From: Flavobacteriaceae bacterium
Lineage (GTDB): Bacteria; Bacteroidota; Bacteroidia; Flavobacteriales; Flavobacteriaceae
Direction: 5' to 3'
Assembly: GCA_029238215.1 (NCBI GenBank)
Contig: JAQWGN010000017.1
Coordinates: 1-64,000, forward strand
DNA length: 64,000 nt
A program made the position numbers and the translations under genes. Under the pieces are notes generated by a model that worked only from the letters and a program-made list of their open reading frames with translations, was not told the origin of the DNA and did not search any database. Below are positions 29,873 to 39,469 of the stretch, piece after piece (position 1 is the stretch's first letter; every line of letters begins with the position of its first letter).

Positions 29873-29880
29873 TACCTTTG
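29873..29880 (+). promoter_or_regulatory. TAnnTTTG -7 box (TACCTTTG) upstream of yicC-gmk-nadD
   Basis: Exact consensus match, 17 nt before ATG. Confidence 0.5.
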
Positions 29881-29897
29881 CACTTTAATTTAGTGCT

Positions 29898-30758
29898 ATG
29901 ATATTTTCGATGACTGGCTACGGAAAAGCCGAGTATAATACGCAAGGGCTCAAGCTACGCATAGAGGTAAAGTCGCTTAACAGCAAGTCACTTGACCTTA
30001 ATTTCCGAGTACCGTCAAAGTTTCGCGGATTGGAACTCCATGCTCGAAAGGCGTTGGCATCATCGTTGTATCGAGGAAAAGTGGAGGTAAATGTTTTTGA
30101 AGAACGTGTTGAATCTGATGAAGCTGCACAGCTAAACACAGCTGTTGTTGCTCATTATATAAAGCAACTCAAAGCGATTCAACCCCTCTCAGACGAAGCC
30201 TTGCTTCCCCTTGCACTGCGCTTGCCCAACGTGCTGGCTGCTACAAATGACGAGCTATCAGATGACGAACAAGCCTCATTTTTAAAAACACTACATGAAG
30301 CTTCCGAAAACTTGGTTTCTTACAGAGCTCAAGAAGGCGGTTCATTGGAACAAGATTTAAAGACTCAATTGAAAGATATAGAAACTCAATTGGAAGTAAT
30401 TGCAAAAGATGCACCTACACGTATAGAAACCCGCAAAGCAAAACTACTTGAAAACTTGGAGCAGCTAAATGTTGCGCATGATCAAGATCGTCTAGAACAA
30501 GAATTGGTGTATTACTTGGAAAAGTGGGACATTAATGAAGAATTGGTGCGGCTAAAACACCACCTCGATTACTTTACAACAACGCTAAACGAAGCAATGC
30601 CAACCAAAGGCAAAAAACTGGGTTTTATTGCGCAAGAAATAGGTCGCGAAATAAATACGATTGGTTCAAAAGCTAATGATGCAGGTTTACAAAAGCGTGT
30701 GGTTGTAATGAAAGATGCTTTAGAACGCATTAAAGAACAAGTGTTAAATGCCCTGTAA
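29898..30758 (+). CDS. YicC/YloC family endoribonuclease
   Basis: MIFSMTGYGKAEYNTQGLKLRIEVKSLNSKSLDLNFRVP; C-term EEL.RLKHHLDYF...GKKLGFIAQEIGREINTIGSKANDA. Confidence 0.96.
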   Translation: MIFSMTGYGKAEYNTQGLKLRIEVKSLNSKSLDLNFRVPSKFRGLELHARKALASSLYRGKVEVNVFEERVESDEAAQLNTAVVAHYIKQLKAIQPLSDEALLPLALRLPNVLAATNDELSDDEQASFLKTLHEASENLVSYRAQEGGSLEQDLKTQLKDIETQLEVIAKDAPTRIETRKAKLLENLEQLNVAHDQDRLEQELVYYLEKWDINEELVRLKHHLDYFTTTLNEAMPTKGKKLGFIAQEIGREINTIGSKANDAGLQKRVVVMKDALERIKEQVLNAL

Positions 30759-31330
30759 TGAAACAAGGAAAATGCATTGTTTTTTCAGCACCATCAGGAA
30801 GCGGTAAAACCACCTTAGCCAAGCATCTTTTGGGTTTGGAGGAATGTAAATTAGTCTTTTCTGTTTCTGCCACCTCACGGCCACCACGTGGAAATGAACA
30901 GCACGGCAAAGACTATTATTTTTTATCCCCAAATGAGTTTAAAGAAAAAATCAGTCAAAATGCATTTGCTGAATATGAAGAAGTGTATCCAGGAATGTTT
31001 TATGGAACACTAAAATCGGAGATTGAACGTATTTGGACATCAGGAAAGCATGTACTCTTTGATATTGATGTGGTTGGAGGGCTTAACATTAAAAAATTAT
31101 ATCCAAACAACACCCTTTCTATTTTTGTTCGAACGCCTAACATGGAGGCACTTGAAACACGACTGCGACTACGAGGCACAGATTCAGACGAAAAAATAGC
31201 CATGCGATTGGCAAAAGCAGCAAGCGAACTTCAACAGGCAAAAGACTTTGATAATATTGTTTTAAACGACGATTTGGAAACCGCTAAAAAAGAGGTGCAG
31301 ACTTTGGCGACTAACTTTATCCTGTCATGA
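30758..31330 (+). CDS. gmk: Guanylate kinase
   Basis: CIVFSAPSGSGKTTLAKHLL, FSVSATSRPPRGNEQHGKDYYFL, VLFDIDVVGGLNIKK. Confidence 0.96.
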   Translation: MKQGKCIVFSAPSGSGKTTLAKHLLGLEECKLVFSVSATSRPPRGNEQHGKDYYFLSPNEFKEKISQNAFAEYEEVYPGMFYGTLKSEIERIWTSGKHVLFDIDVVGGLNIKKLYPNNTLSIFVRTPNMEALETRLRLRGTDSDEKIAMRLAKAASELQQAKDFDNIVLNDDLETAKKEVQTLATNFILS

Positions 31331-31896
31331 AACGGGTAGCCCTATTTTTTGGCAGTTTTAATCCCATTCACAACGGCCATATTCACATTGCTCACGAAGT
31401 TTTAAATCAAAAAAAGGTTGATGAAGTACAGTTTGTATTAAGTCCTCAAAATCCCTTCAAAAACAGCACTGAGCTTTGGCCCGAAAATCATCGCTGGGAA
31501 ATGCTAACACGTGCATTAGCACAAACGCCAGGGATGTCTGCTAATGCCGTTGAATTGGAGCTGCCTAAACCAAGCTATACAGCAACCACGCTAAAAAAGC
31601 TAGTCAGTGACAATCCTTCAACACAATACACCCTTTTACTAGGTGCCGATAGTGCCAAATCACTTCCTACATGGAAACATGCGGATTACCTAATGGAGTT
31701 CCCATTGCTTATTTATCCTAGAGTAGGAAGCAGCATAGCGAGTTTTTCAAAAGAACAAGTATTGAATAAGGTACCAATGCAAGCTATTTCTGCTACCGCA
31801 ATTCGGACTACTTCAGACATGGATTTATTAAAGGCATGGTTGCCAGCATCCGTTTTGACATATATTCAAGAGCACAAACTTCTTAATGATATTTGA
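31327..31896 (+). CDS. nadD: Nicotinate-nucleotide adenylyltransferase
   Basis: VALFFGSFNPIHNGHIHIAHEVL, LLLGADSAKSLPTWKHADYLM, ISATAIR. Confidence 0.95.
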   Translation: MKRVALFFGSFNPIHNGHIHIAHEVLNQKKVDEVQFVLSPQNPFKNSTELWPENHRWEMLTRALAQTPGMSANAVELELPKPSYTATTLKKLVSDNPSTQYTLLLGADSAKSLPTWKHADYLMEFPLLIYPRVGSSIASFSKEQVLNKVPMQAISATAIRTTSDMDLLKAWLPASVLTYIQEHKLLNDI

Positions 31897-33019
31897 TTTT
31901 ACGTAAAATACGCTGGGTGTCTTTTAGGCTTTGATAGGCCTTTTCTCCTTGTTTTTTCATTAAAACAGATAGCTCCTTAAGCTTGTCTTTGGCTTCTTCA
32001 AAGCCATTGAGGTAGCACAGCATATAAGTTGGCGCTAGATTTATAACATCTCTTTTTTCTCTAGCGCTAAGAGAACTTCCCTTTTTAAGGGCATCGCATA
32101 GGTTGTTATTGGCGTTGTAGAGATGGAACAACAATTTCTTTTCAAATTTTGGGGGTTCAAACAAAAACGCAGTGTCAACCTGGTAAGAACCTTTATCGTC
32201 AAACAGAAAAGACGTTTGTTCTAGGGGGTAATATTTATATGAATTATTAAACCCTAAGCGAACATACTCGATAAGCTTAAAGGAATCTTCGTTAACTTCA
32301 ATCTCTACCTCGTCATGCGCTGAATAAAACAACTTTACATGTTCGTTGATTAACTCAACATCAACACGAGAATAATAGCGCGTATCATTTACGGTATTTT
32401 CGACGCCCGCCCAACACACAATAAAGGACTCTTTAAACACCTTGTATTGTGGATGTAGCTCTTCATCATAACGATGCACAAACTCAATAACACCATCTAA
32501 AATAAGTTCAATATTGTTCCGCGCATGGGTTTCTATTTCTGCCACAACAGTAGAATTGATGTCTTTGATTTTTAGATCAAAGGTTTTTGACATGGAGATA
32601 CTTCCATCTCTAAAAAACACTGCTCCGCCATAATACTTCCAAATATTCTTTCGCAACGCGGTTATTTGTTCAGTAGGGCGAATGGTTACCAATCCAACGA
32701 CTTTTCCTTCTGGGAGGTGTGGAAAATGAATATTTTCATATAAAACAACAGGGGGATTTTCCAAATAAGCATTGATAAGGTTTTGCAACTTGGCGTCGTC
32801 AAAAAAATCGACCCCTTTAATTTTATTATCTTCATCTTGGACACCAACGACAATGTAGGAATTGTTTTTCGGGTTCGAATTAGAAAGCGCACAGATGTGT
32901 TTTAAAAACTTAGCCTTACCCTCTTTTAAACCTAGATTAAGTTGTCTTTTTTTATCATAAAAGCTATTCTCGTCGTTGTGAGCGAGCAAGTTTTTGATAA
33001 GCAGTCTTTTGTTAATCAT
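31883..33019 (-). CDS. AlbA_2/Schlafen-like ATP-binding domain protein
   Basis: LKEGKAKFLKHICALSNSNPKNNSYIVVGVQDEDNKIKGVDFFDDAKLQNLINAYLENPPVVLYENIHFPHLPEGKVVGLVTI. Confidence 0.75.
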   Translation of the reverse strand: MINKRLLIKNLLAHNDENSFYDKKRQLNLGLKEGKAKFLKHICALSNSNPKNNSYIVVGVQDEDNKIKGVDFFDDAKLQNLINAYLENPPVVLYENIHFPHLPEGKVVGLVTIRPTEQITALRKNIWKYYGGAVFFRDGSISMSKTFDLKIKDINSTVVAEIETHARNNIELILDGVIEFVHRYDEELHPQYKVFKESFIVCWAGVENTVNDTRYYSRVDVELINEHVKLFYSAHDEVEIEVNEDSFKLIEYVRLGFNNSYKYYPLEQTSFLFDDKGSYQVDTAFLFEPPKFEKKLLFHLYNANNNLCDALKKGSSLSAREKRDVINLAPTYMLCYLNGFEEAKDKLKELSVLMKKQGEKAYQSLKDTQRILRKIKYH

Positions 33020-33161
33020 TGTGTAGGTTTCTTACAAAGTTAATAACCTTATCAAACTCTTTTTGTAATCATTACAGTAAACCCTATTTTTAACCTATTA
33101 TTAACAGATGAGCTGCACTTTTTTATTCATTTTGCAGCAAAAATTGTAAAACCCTAAAAAA

Positions 33162-34160
33162 ATGAGCGAAAACGCTGTAGATATTAAGGCGCTCAATGAG
33201 CATATTGAGAAGGAAAGTGCCTTTGTGGATATCCTAACTCTTGAGATGAACAAGGTCATTGTTGGCCAAAACCATATGATTGAACGCTTACTCATTGGTT
33301 TATTGGGCAAAGGACATATTTTGTTGGAGGGTGTTCCAGGATTGGCAAAAACATTAGCGATCAATACATTAAGCAAGGCTGTTAAAGGCAGTTTTAGTCG
33401 TATACAGTTTACCCCAGATTTACTTCCAGCCGATGTTATAGGAACCATGATTTATAACACGAAAGAGAATGACTTCAGTATTAAAAAGGGACCCATATTT
33501 GCCAATTTTGTCCTTGCGGATGAAATTAATAGGGCCCCTGCTAAAGTGCAATCCGCACTGCTAGAAGCCATGCAAGAAAAACAGGTCACAATTGGAGATG
33601 AAACGTTTAAACTTAAGCCTCCGTTTTTAGTGATGGCTACGCAAAACCCGGTAGAACAAGAAGGCACGTACCCACTTCCAGAAGCTCAGGTAGACCGTTT
33701 TATGCTTAAAGTAATTATCGATTATCCCAACTTAAAAGACGAACAACAGATTGTTCGAGCAAATCTTAATGATTCTTTTGGGACGGTGAAACCAGTTATT
33801 TCTACGGCTCAAATTAGTAAAGCTCAAAAAGCAGTTCAGGAAGTTTATATGGATGAAAAAATCGAAAAATACATCTTGGATTTAATTTTTGCTACGAGAT
33901 ATCCGGAACAATATAAACTACAATCTTTAAAACCGCTGATTAGTTTTGGAGCATCGCCTAGAGGGAGTATTAATCTTGCAACAGCAGCCAAATGTTATGC
34001 CTTTATAAAACGAAGAGGGTATGTTATTCCAGAAGATGTTCGTGCCGTTGTTTATGATGTATTGCGTCACCGTATAGGGATTACGTACGAGGCAGAAGCC
34101 GAAAACATCACATCAGAAGACATTATTCAACGCATAGTAAATGCGGTAGAAGTACCTTAG
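33162..34160 (+). CDS. MoxR family AAA ATPase
   Basis: VGQNHMIERLLIGLLGKGHILLEGVPGLAKTLAI, FANFVLADEINRAPAKVQSALLEAMQEKQVTIG, MATQNPVEQEGTYPLPEAQVDRFML. Confidence 0.96.
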   Translation: MSENAVDIKALNEHIEKESAFVDILTLEMNKVIVGQNHMIERLLIGLLGKGHILLEGVPGLAKTLAINTLSKAVKGSFSRIQFTPDLLPADVIGTMIYNTKENDFSIKKGPIFANFVLADEINRAPAKVQSALLEAMQEKQVTIGDETFKLKPPFLVMATQNPVEQEGTYPLPEAQVDRFMLKVIIDYPNLKDEQQIVRANLNDSFGTVKPVISTAQISKAQKAVQEVYMDEKIEKYILDLIFATRYPEQYKLQSLKPLISFGASPRGSINLATAAKCYAFIKRRGYVIPEDVRAVVYDVLRHRIGITYEAEAENITSEDIIQRIVNAVEVP

Positions 34161-34180
34161 TCTAACGCCACTTTTTTACC

Positions 34181-35047
34181 ATGGATACAAAAGAGCTTTT
34201 AAAGAAAGTTCGGAAAATTGAGATTAAAACCCGCCGGTTGAGTAATCATATCTTTGGGGGGGAATATCACAGTACCTTTAAAGGGCGTGGAATGACCTTT
34301 AGCGAGGTTCGTCAATACCAATATGGCGACGATGTTCGTGCCATTGACTGGAACGTTACGGCACGTTATCAAGAACCCTATGTAAAAGTTTTTGAGGAAG
34401 AGCGTGAACTTACGCTCATGCTCTTGGTGGATGTTAGTGGCTCTACCAACTTTGGAACACAACAACAGCTTAAACGAACCACGTTAACCGAAATTGCAGC
34501 TACGCTTGCTTTTTCAGCCTTGCAGAACAACGATAAAGTAGGACTTTTACTGTTTTCGAATGAAGTGGAGTTGTTTATTTCGCCAAAGAAAGGAAAATCG
34601 CATGTGTTGCGAATCATTCGCGAGCTTTTAGAACAAAAGCCTAAAAGTGCTAAAACGGATATTTCTGGTGCCCTAGAGTTTATGAGCAGGGTACTAAAAA
34701 AACGAGCTATTGTTTTTATGCTGTCAGATTTTCTTGATAAAGATTATACTAAATCAGTTCAACTTGCTGCTCGCAAGCATGATCTTACAGGGATTCGCCT
34801 ATATGATCCAATGGAAGAAAAGCTTCCCGCTGCTGGACTTCTTTTTATGCGTGATGCTGAAACCAACATGCAAAAGTGGGTAAATACTTCATCAAAGAGT
34901 GTTCGGACGGCTTATGCGCTTTCACAACGTAAAACCGCCGATTATTTCAGCACAAATTTTTCACGGTACGGCGCAGGGGCACTGTCGTGTGGATCAAATG
35001 AGAGTTATGTAAAAAAACTATTAACGTATTTTAAAAGCCGTGGGTAG
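34181..35047 (+). CDS. DUF58 domain protein
   Basis: GEYHSTFKGRGMTFSEVRQYQYGDDVRAIDWNVTARYQEPYVKVFEEERELTLMLLVDVSGS. Confidence 0.95.
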   Translation: MDTKELLKKVRKIEIKTRRLSNHIFGGEYHSTFKGRGMTFSEVRQYQYGDDVRAIDWNVTARYQEPYVKVFEEERELTLMLLVDVSGSTNFGTQQQLKRTTLTEIAATLAFSALQNNDKVGLLLFSNEVELFISPKKGKSHVLRIIRELLEQKPKSAKTDISGALEFMSRVLKKRAIVFMLSDFLDKDYTKSVQLAARKHDLTGIRLYDPMEEKLPAAGLLFMRDAETNMQKWVNTSSKSVRTAYALSQRKTADYFSTNFSRYGAGALSCGSNESYVKKLLTYFKSRG

Positions 35048-36626
35048 AAGATTTTATATTGTTTTAGCGCTAATGTGTGCTGTCCTTGGAGGTGCTCAAA
35101 CTAAAGTATCCCTACAAGCAGACACCCTTCAAGCGCGCCTTGCAGAACAAATAAATGTTGCCATTTCGGTAACTACTTCAACTCAGGCGCAAGTTAAATT
35201 TCCCCCATTACAAGCATTTTTGCCGTTCGAGGTCATTGATACTTCAGCAGTTGATACCACCCGCCAAGCGAAGTCTATTATCTATGCTAAAACATACTCG
35301 GTTATTCACTTTGATACAGGTCAGTTTACATTACCCCAACAGAAAGTAGTTGTTGACGGCGCCTTATTTTCAACCGACTCCCTTAGAATTCGCGTGAACG
35401 ATGTTGTGGTAGATACGTTAGAACAGCCATTATACCCGATCAAAACGATTTTACCAATTGCCAAAAACACCATCGGGTGGTGGAAGCCCTATGCATTTGG
35501 ATTCTTAATCATTTTGGGGCTTGTACTTCTTTATTTTTTAGCCATTCGTACACAAAAACGCATTCGAGCAAGTCGTCAAAAACTACCGCCTTTTGAACGT
35601 GCATTGCAAGCGCTACAAGCCCTTGAATCCAAGCAACTCGAAGAACAAGAAGAGTACAAAGTATACTATTCAGCCATGACTGATATTGTAAAAAACTACC
35701 TTGAGGATGAAACCGATATCGATGCGCTAGAAAGCACCTCAGATGAATTATTAACGAAATTAGCATTACTTCGAGATACCGGAAATTTAGACTTAACAAA
35801 TGACACGATAGACCATCTTAACGAAGTACTTCGTACTGCAGACTTGGTAAAATTTGCCCGTGCCATGCCCGAGGAACGTTTGGCTCGAGTCGATCGATCT
35901 AAAATTGAGTCCGTAGTAAAAGAAACACAAGCAGCACTGCCCGAGCCTACGGAAGAAGAGCGTTTACAGAACGAAGCCTATGCACGAATGCGCCAGAAAC
36001 AACGCCAACGCAAGCGGCTGCAACTCGGCGGACTTACTGTTTTGGGATTATCTTTTGTTATAATTATTGGCATGGTAATAAATTATGGCGCTGTTCAAAC
36101 GAAAGATCGTGTATTTGGACACCCTACTTTAGCATGGCTCGAAAAAGATTGGGTAGCAAGCACCTATGGTATTTCAGGAATGCAACTCGAAACCCCAGAT
36201 GTTTTAGGACGTAGATCAAGCCAGAATCGGATGAACCAACAGTTTGTTTTGGGGAGTTTAGACGATGCATTTTTGATTGTTTTACTCATGGAACACAGCA
36301 CATCTAAAGATGAGCAAACCATAGATTTACAACAAAAGGTAGATAAGGTAATTGGTTATTTTGATAGTATGGGTGCCACCAATATTTTCCAAAAGCAAAA
36401 CGATTATACCACCACTTCGGGTATTGAGGGTATTGTTGCATCAGGCTCTTTTGACTGGACCATATCCAATAAAAAATCACAACGCAAAACCTATGAAGTG
36501 TATCACTTTACTGAAAATAAAGGCTTCCAACAGCTACAACTAGTTTATGACCGCGATGATGCATATGCCAAGGAGCTAATCACACGGATATTAGCAAGCA
36601 TACAGTTTAAAAAAGCTAAAAAATGA
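35040..36626 (+). CDS. Bat-operon-associated membrane protein (BatD-like N-terminal region, two TM segments, extra C-terminal domain)
   Basis: GTG start overlapping DUF58 gene; signal peptide, beta-rich N-term, TMs YAFGFLIILGLVLLYFLAI and GGLTVLGLSFVIIIGMVI, then ~200 aa C-terminal soluble region. Confidence 0.7.
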   Translation: MGRRFYIVLALMCAVLGGAQTKVSLQADTLQARLAEQINVAISVTTSTQAQVKFPPLQAFLPFEVIDTSAVDTTRQAKSIIYAKTYSVIHFDTGQFTLPQQKVVVDGALFSTDSLRIRVNDVVVDTLEQPLYPIKTILPIAKNTIGWWKPYAFGFLIILGLVLLYFLAIRTQKRIRASRQKLPPFERALQALQALESKQLEEQEEYKVYYSAMTDIVKNYLEDETDIDALESTSDELLTKLALLRDTGNLDLTNDTIDHLNEVLRTADLVKFARAMPEERLARVDRSKIESVVKETQAALPEPTEEERLQNEAYARMRQKQRQRKRLQLGGLTVLGLSFVIIIGMVINYGAVQTKDRVFGHPTLAWLEKDWVASTYGISGMQLETPDVLGRRSSQNRMNQQFVLGSLDDAFLIVLLMEHSTSKDEQTIDLQQKVDKVIGYFDSMGATNIFQKQNDYTTTSGIEGIVASGSFDWTISNKKSQRKTYEVYHFTENKGFQQLQLVYDRDDAYAKELITRILASIQFKKAKK

Positions 36627-37624
36627 TGGAATACACCTTTGCATATCCGGAGTTTTTTTGGGGGCTATTAGCCATTCCTTTGCTTATTTTTTGGCATGTC
36701 TTAACCAGAAAAAAGCATGTAGCACACGTGTTAAGCCCAAGCATTGATGCCTTTGCCAAATCTGGAAGATTGCCCAAGTGGCAACCTCTATTGTTTTTAT
36801 TGCGATTAATCGCGATAGGATTTTTCTTAGTTGCCCTGGCTAGACCACAGACTCAAGATGTAAGCACCCAAACTAAAACCAATAAAGGCATCGATATTGT
36901 TATGGCCATAGATGTATCTTCAAGTATGTTGGCACGCGATTTAAAACCCAATCGCCTTTCTGCATTAAAGAAGGTCGCCGCCGATTTTATTGCCAAGCGA
37001 ACTTCTGACCGAATCGGGTTGGTGGTTTATGCCGGCGAGAGTTATACCAAAACCCCAATTACTTCTGATAAAGCATTGGTAATCGATGTGCTTGGAAAAG
37101 TATCTTATGATGGAATAATAAGTGACGGTACCGCCATCGGAATGGGCCTTGCTACTGCTGTAAATCGACTAAGGGACAGTAAAGCTAAAAGTAAAATCAT
37201 CATCTTGCTCACAGATGGGGTAAACAATACCGGCTTTGTAGACCCTAAAACAGCCGCAGGACTTGCAAGCTCCTTTGGTATTAAAACCTATACCATTGGT
37301 TTGGGAAGTAATGGAAGTGCCCCTGCACCTGTAGCACTCCGTCCAGACGGGTCTTTTGTATATCAACTTACAAAAGTTGAAATTGATGAAGAGCTATTGA
37401 AAACCATCGCAGAGGAAACAGGAGGGAGCTATTATCGTGCTACCAACAATAAAAAACTGGAAGCCATTTATGAAGAAATCGATAAATTAGAACGTACAGA
37501 AGTCGAAGAGATTCGCTATACGAAATACCACGAAAAGTACCGTTGGTTTGTGTTTTGGGGATTAGGTGCACTTCTACTTGAATGGACACTACGGCATACG
37601 CTTTTTAAATCGGCATTGGCATGA
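36623..37624 (+). CDS. batA: VWA domain protein, BatA
   Basis: GIDIVMAIDVSSSMLARDLKPNRLSALKKVAADFIAKR; KIIILLTDGVNNTG; TM segments at both ends. Confidence 0.93.
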   Translation: MMEYTFAYPEFFWGLLAIPLLIFWHVLTRKKHVAHVLSPSIDAFAKSGRLPKWQPLLFLLRLIAIGFFLVALARPQTQDVSTQTKTNKGIDIVMAIDVSSSMLARDLKPNRLSALKKVAADFIAKRTSDRIGLVVYAGESYTKTPITSDKALVIDVLGKVSYDGIISDGTAIGMGLATAVNRLRDSKAKSKIIILLTDGVNNTGFVDPKTAAGLASSFGIKTYTIGLGSNGSAPAPVALRPDGSFVYQLTKVEIDEELLKTIAEETGGSYYRATNNKKLEAIYEEIDKLERTEVEEIRYTKYHEKYRWFVFWGLGALLLEWTLRHTLFKSALA

Positions 37625-38652
37625 TACAGTACGAACAAACCCAATATTTCTATCTGTTGCTTCTAATCCCTATAATGGTGTTAGCATACCTATTGTTTAC
37701 ATTATGGAAAAAACGCATTCAGAAAACGATGGCCTCTCCATCAATGCTTTTACACATTGCTCCAGAGCAATCCTTTTTTAAAGGGTGGGCAAAGCAGGTC
37801 TTGTTATGGCTTGGAGTGGCGTGTATTTGTATTGGGCTGGTAAATCCCCAAATAGGAACTGAATTAGAAACTGTAAAGAGAGAGGGAGTGGACATCGTTT
37901 TTGCTATTGATGTATCTAAAAGCATGCTTGCGGAAGATATTGCTCCCAACAGGCTTGAGAAGGCAAAACGCTTAACAAGTGAGCTTATTAATAAGCTGGT
38001 TAGTGATCGGATAGGAATTATTGCATACGCCTCTTCGGCGATTCCTCATTTGCCAATTACCACAGACTATGCTGCCGCTCGAATGTTCCTTGCCTCACTT
38101 GATACCAATATGATTTCTTCGCAAGGAACGGCTATCTCGGCTGCGATTCGCTTGGCAGAAACCTATTTTGATGATGAAAATCAATCGAACAAGGTGGTCT
38201 GTATCCTATCAGACGGCGAAGATCATGGTGAGGATGCACTTACAGCAGTTAAACAGGCATCAGACTTGGGAATCACTTTTTTCACGGTTGTTGTTGGTAC
38301 TGAAAAAGGCTCTGTAATTCCAATAAAGCAGGGGAATTCGATCGCCTATAAAAAAGACGAGAATGGAGAAGTTGTGATTACAAAAAGTGATTTTGAGCAA
38401 ATGAAATCCATTGCAGAAGAAAACGATGGTTTATTTTTAGAGGGCGGGAATACCGAAGAAGTTGTGACAGCAATTATTGATCGCCTAAAAACAATGGACA
38501 AACAAGAGTTTGAGGCCAAGCAATTTGTTAAATTCAAGGATCAATTTCAATGGTTTTTGGGGATTGGCTTATTTTTGATTGTTCTTGATTTATTTTTATT
38601 TTATCGAAGCACACAATGGATAAAAAAACTAAACCTTTTTTATGATGCGTAG
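37621..38652 (+). CDS. batB: VWA domain protein, BatB
   Basis: GVDIVFAIDVSKSMLAEDIAPNRLEKAKRLTSELI; KVVCILSDGEDHGEDA; second VWA protein in tandem. Confidence 0.93.
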   Translation: MIQYEQTQYFYLLLLIPIMVLAYLLFTLWKKRIQKTMASPSMLLHIAPEQSFFKGWAKQVLLWLGVACICIGLVNPQIGTELETVKREGVDIVFAIDVSKSMLAEDIAPNRLEKAKRLTSELINKLVSDRIGIIAYASSAIPHLPITTDYAAARMFLASLDTNMISSQGTAISAAIRLAETYFDDENQSNKVVCILSDGEDHGEDALTAVKQASDLGITFFTVVVGTEKGSVIPIKQGNSIAYKKDENGEVVITKSDFEQMKSIAEENDGLFLEGGNTEEVVTAIIDRLKTMDKQEFEAKQFVKFKDQFQWFLGIGLFLIVLDLFLFYRSTQWIKKLNLFYDA

Positions 38653-39469
38653 TCACTTTTGTATTCTTTTTTTCTTTCCACTAGCAGTACTAGCTCAGGA
38701 TGCATTGCAGGTACAACAGACCGATAATTATATCTATGATGGCAATGAAGCTTTTGATGCAGCTAACGACGTAGAAGCGGAAAAAAATTACCGCCGTGCT
38801 GTTGCGTTAGGAGCAAAGAACGATATTGCCCAGTACAACCTTGCAACAACCCTGCAACAAGACAACTATACCCAAGAGGCATTACTAACCTATGCTGAGA
38901 CATTGGAAGCTACAAGAGAGCGTCCTAATAAACATCGTACCTTCCACAATATTGGCAATGCGTTAATGCAACTCAAAAATTATAAAGGAGCCGTGGATGC
39001 CTATAAAAATGCCTTGCGAAACAATCCGAATGACGATGAAACACGCTATAATTATGCTCTAGCCAAAAAAATGCTTGAGGAAGAACAACAAGAACAAGAC
39101 GAGCAGCAGGATCAAGACGATAATCAAGAGAATAAGGAAAACGACGACCAGAAGAAAGACAACGATAAAAACCAAGACAAGGATAAAGAGCAAGAGGGCG
39201 ATAAGGATAACGAAGGGGAGGATTCTCAGGATAAGGAGAAGCCTTCTAAAGAGGACGAAGGTGAGAAAGACCAGAAAGAACCAGAACAGGACGAGGGTCA
39301 AGAAAGCGATACTGATAATAAAAAAAAACAGCCCCAACCTACACAGTTATCACCTCAACAAATCCAGAATTTACTTGACGCGATGAGTAATGAGGAAAAG
39401 AAAGTCCAAGACAAATTGAATGCTAAAAAGGTAAAAGCATCTGGAACCAAAAACAAAAAGGATTGGTAA
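38642..39469 (+). CDS. batC: TPR protein, BatC, with highly charged D/E/K/Q-rich C-terminal tract
   Basis: TPR repeats KNDIAQYNLATTLQQDNYTQEALLTYAETLEA...TFHNIGNALMQLKNYKGAVDAYKNALRNNPNDDETRYNYALAKKML, then EEEQQEQDEQQDQDDNQENKEND... Confidence 0.9.
   Translation: MMRSHFCILFFFPLAVLAQDALQVQQTDNYIYDGNEAFDAANDVEAEKNYRRAVALGAKNDIAQYNLATTLQQDNYTQEALLTYAETLEATRERPNKHRTFHNIGNALMQLKNYKGAVDAYKNALRNNPNDDETRYNYALAKKMLEEEQQEQDEQQDQDDNQENKENDDQKKDNDKNQDKDKEQEGDKDNEGEDSQDKEKPSKEDEGEKDQKEPEQDEGQESDTDNKKKQPQPTQLSPQQIQNLLDAMSNEEKKVQDKLNAKKVKASGTKNKKDW

Noticed and set aside
31883-33019. Anti-phage defence system
   Set aside because: Single AlbA_2-type gene in a housekeeping context, without effector or partner genes.
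39075-39386. 103-aa K/R-rich ORF and 92-aa hydrophobic antisense ORF in batC
   Set aside because: Frame-shifted readings of a GA-rich low-complexity tract; BatC frame is clearly the real one.
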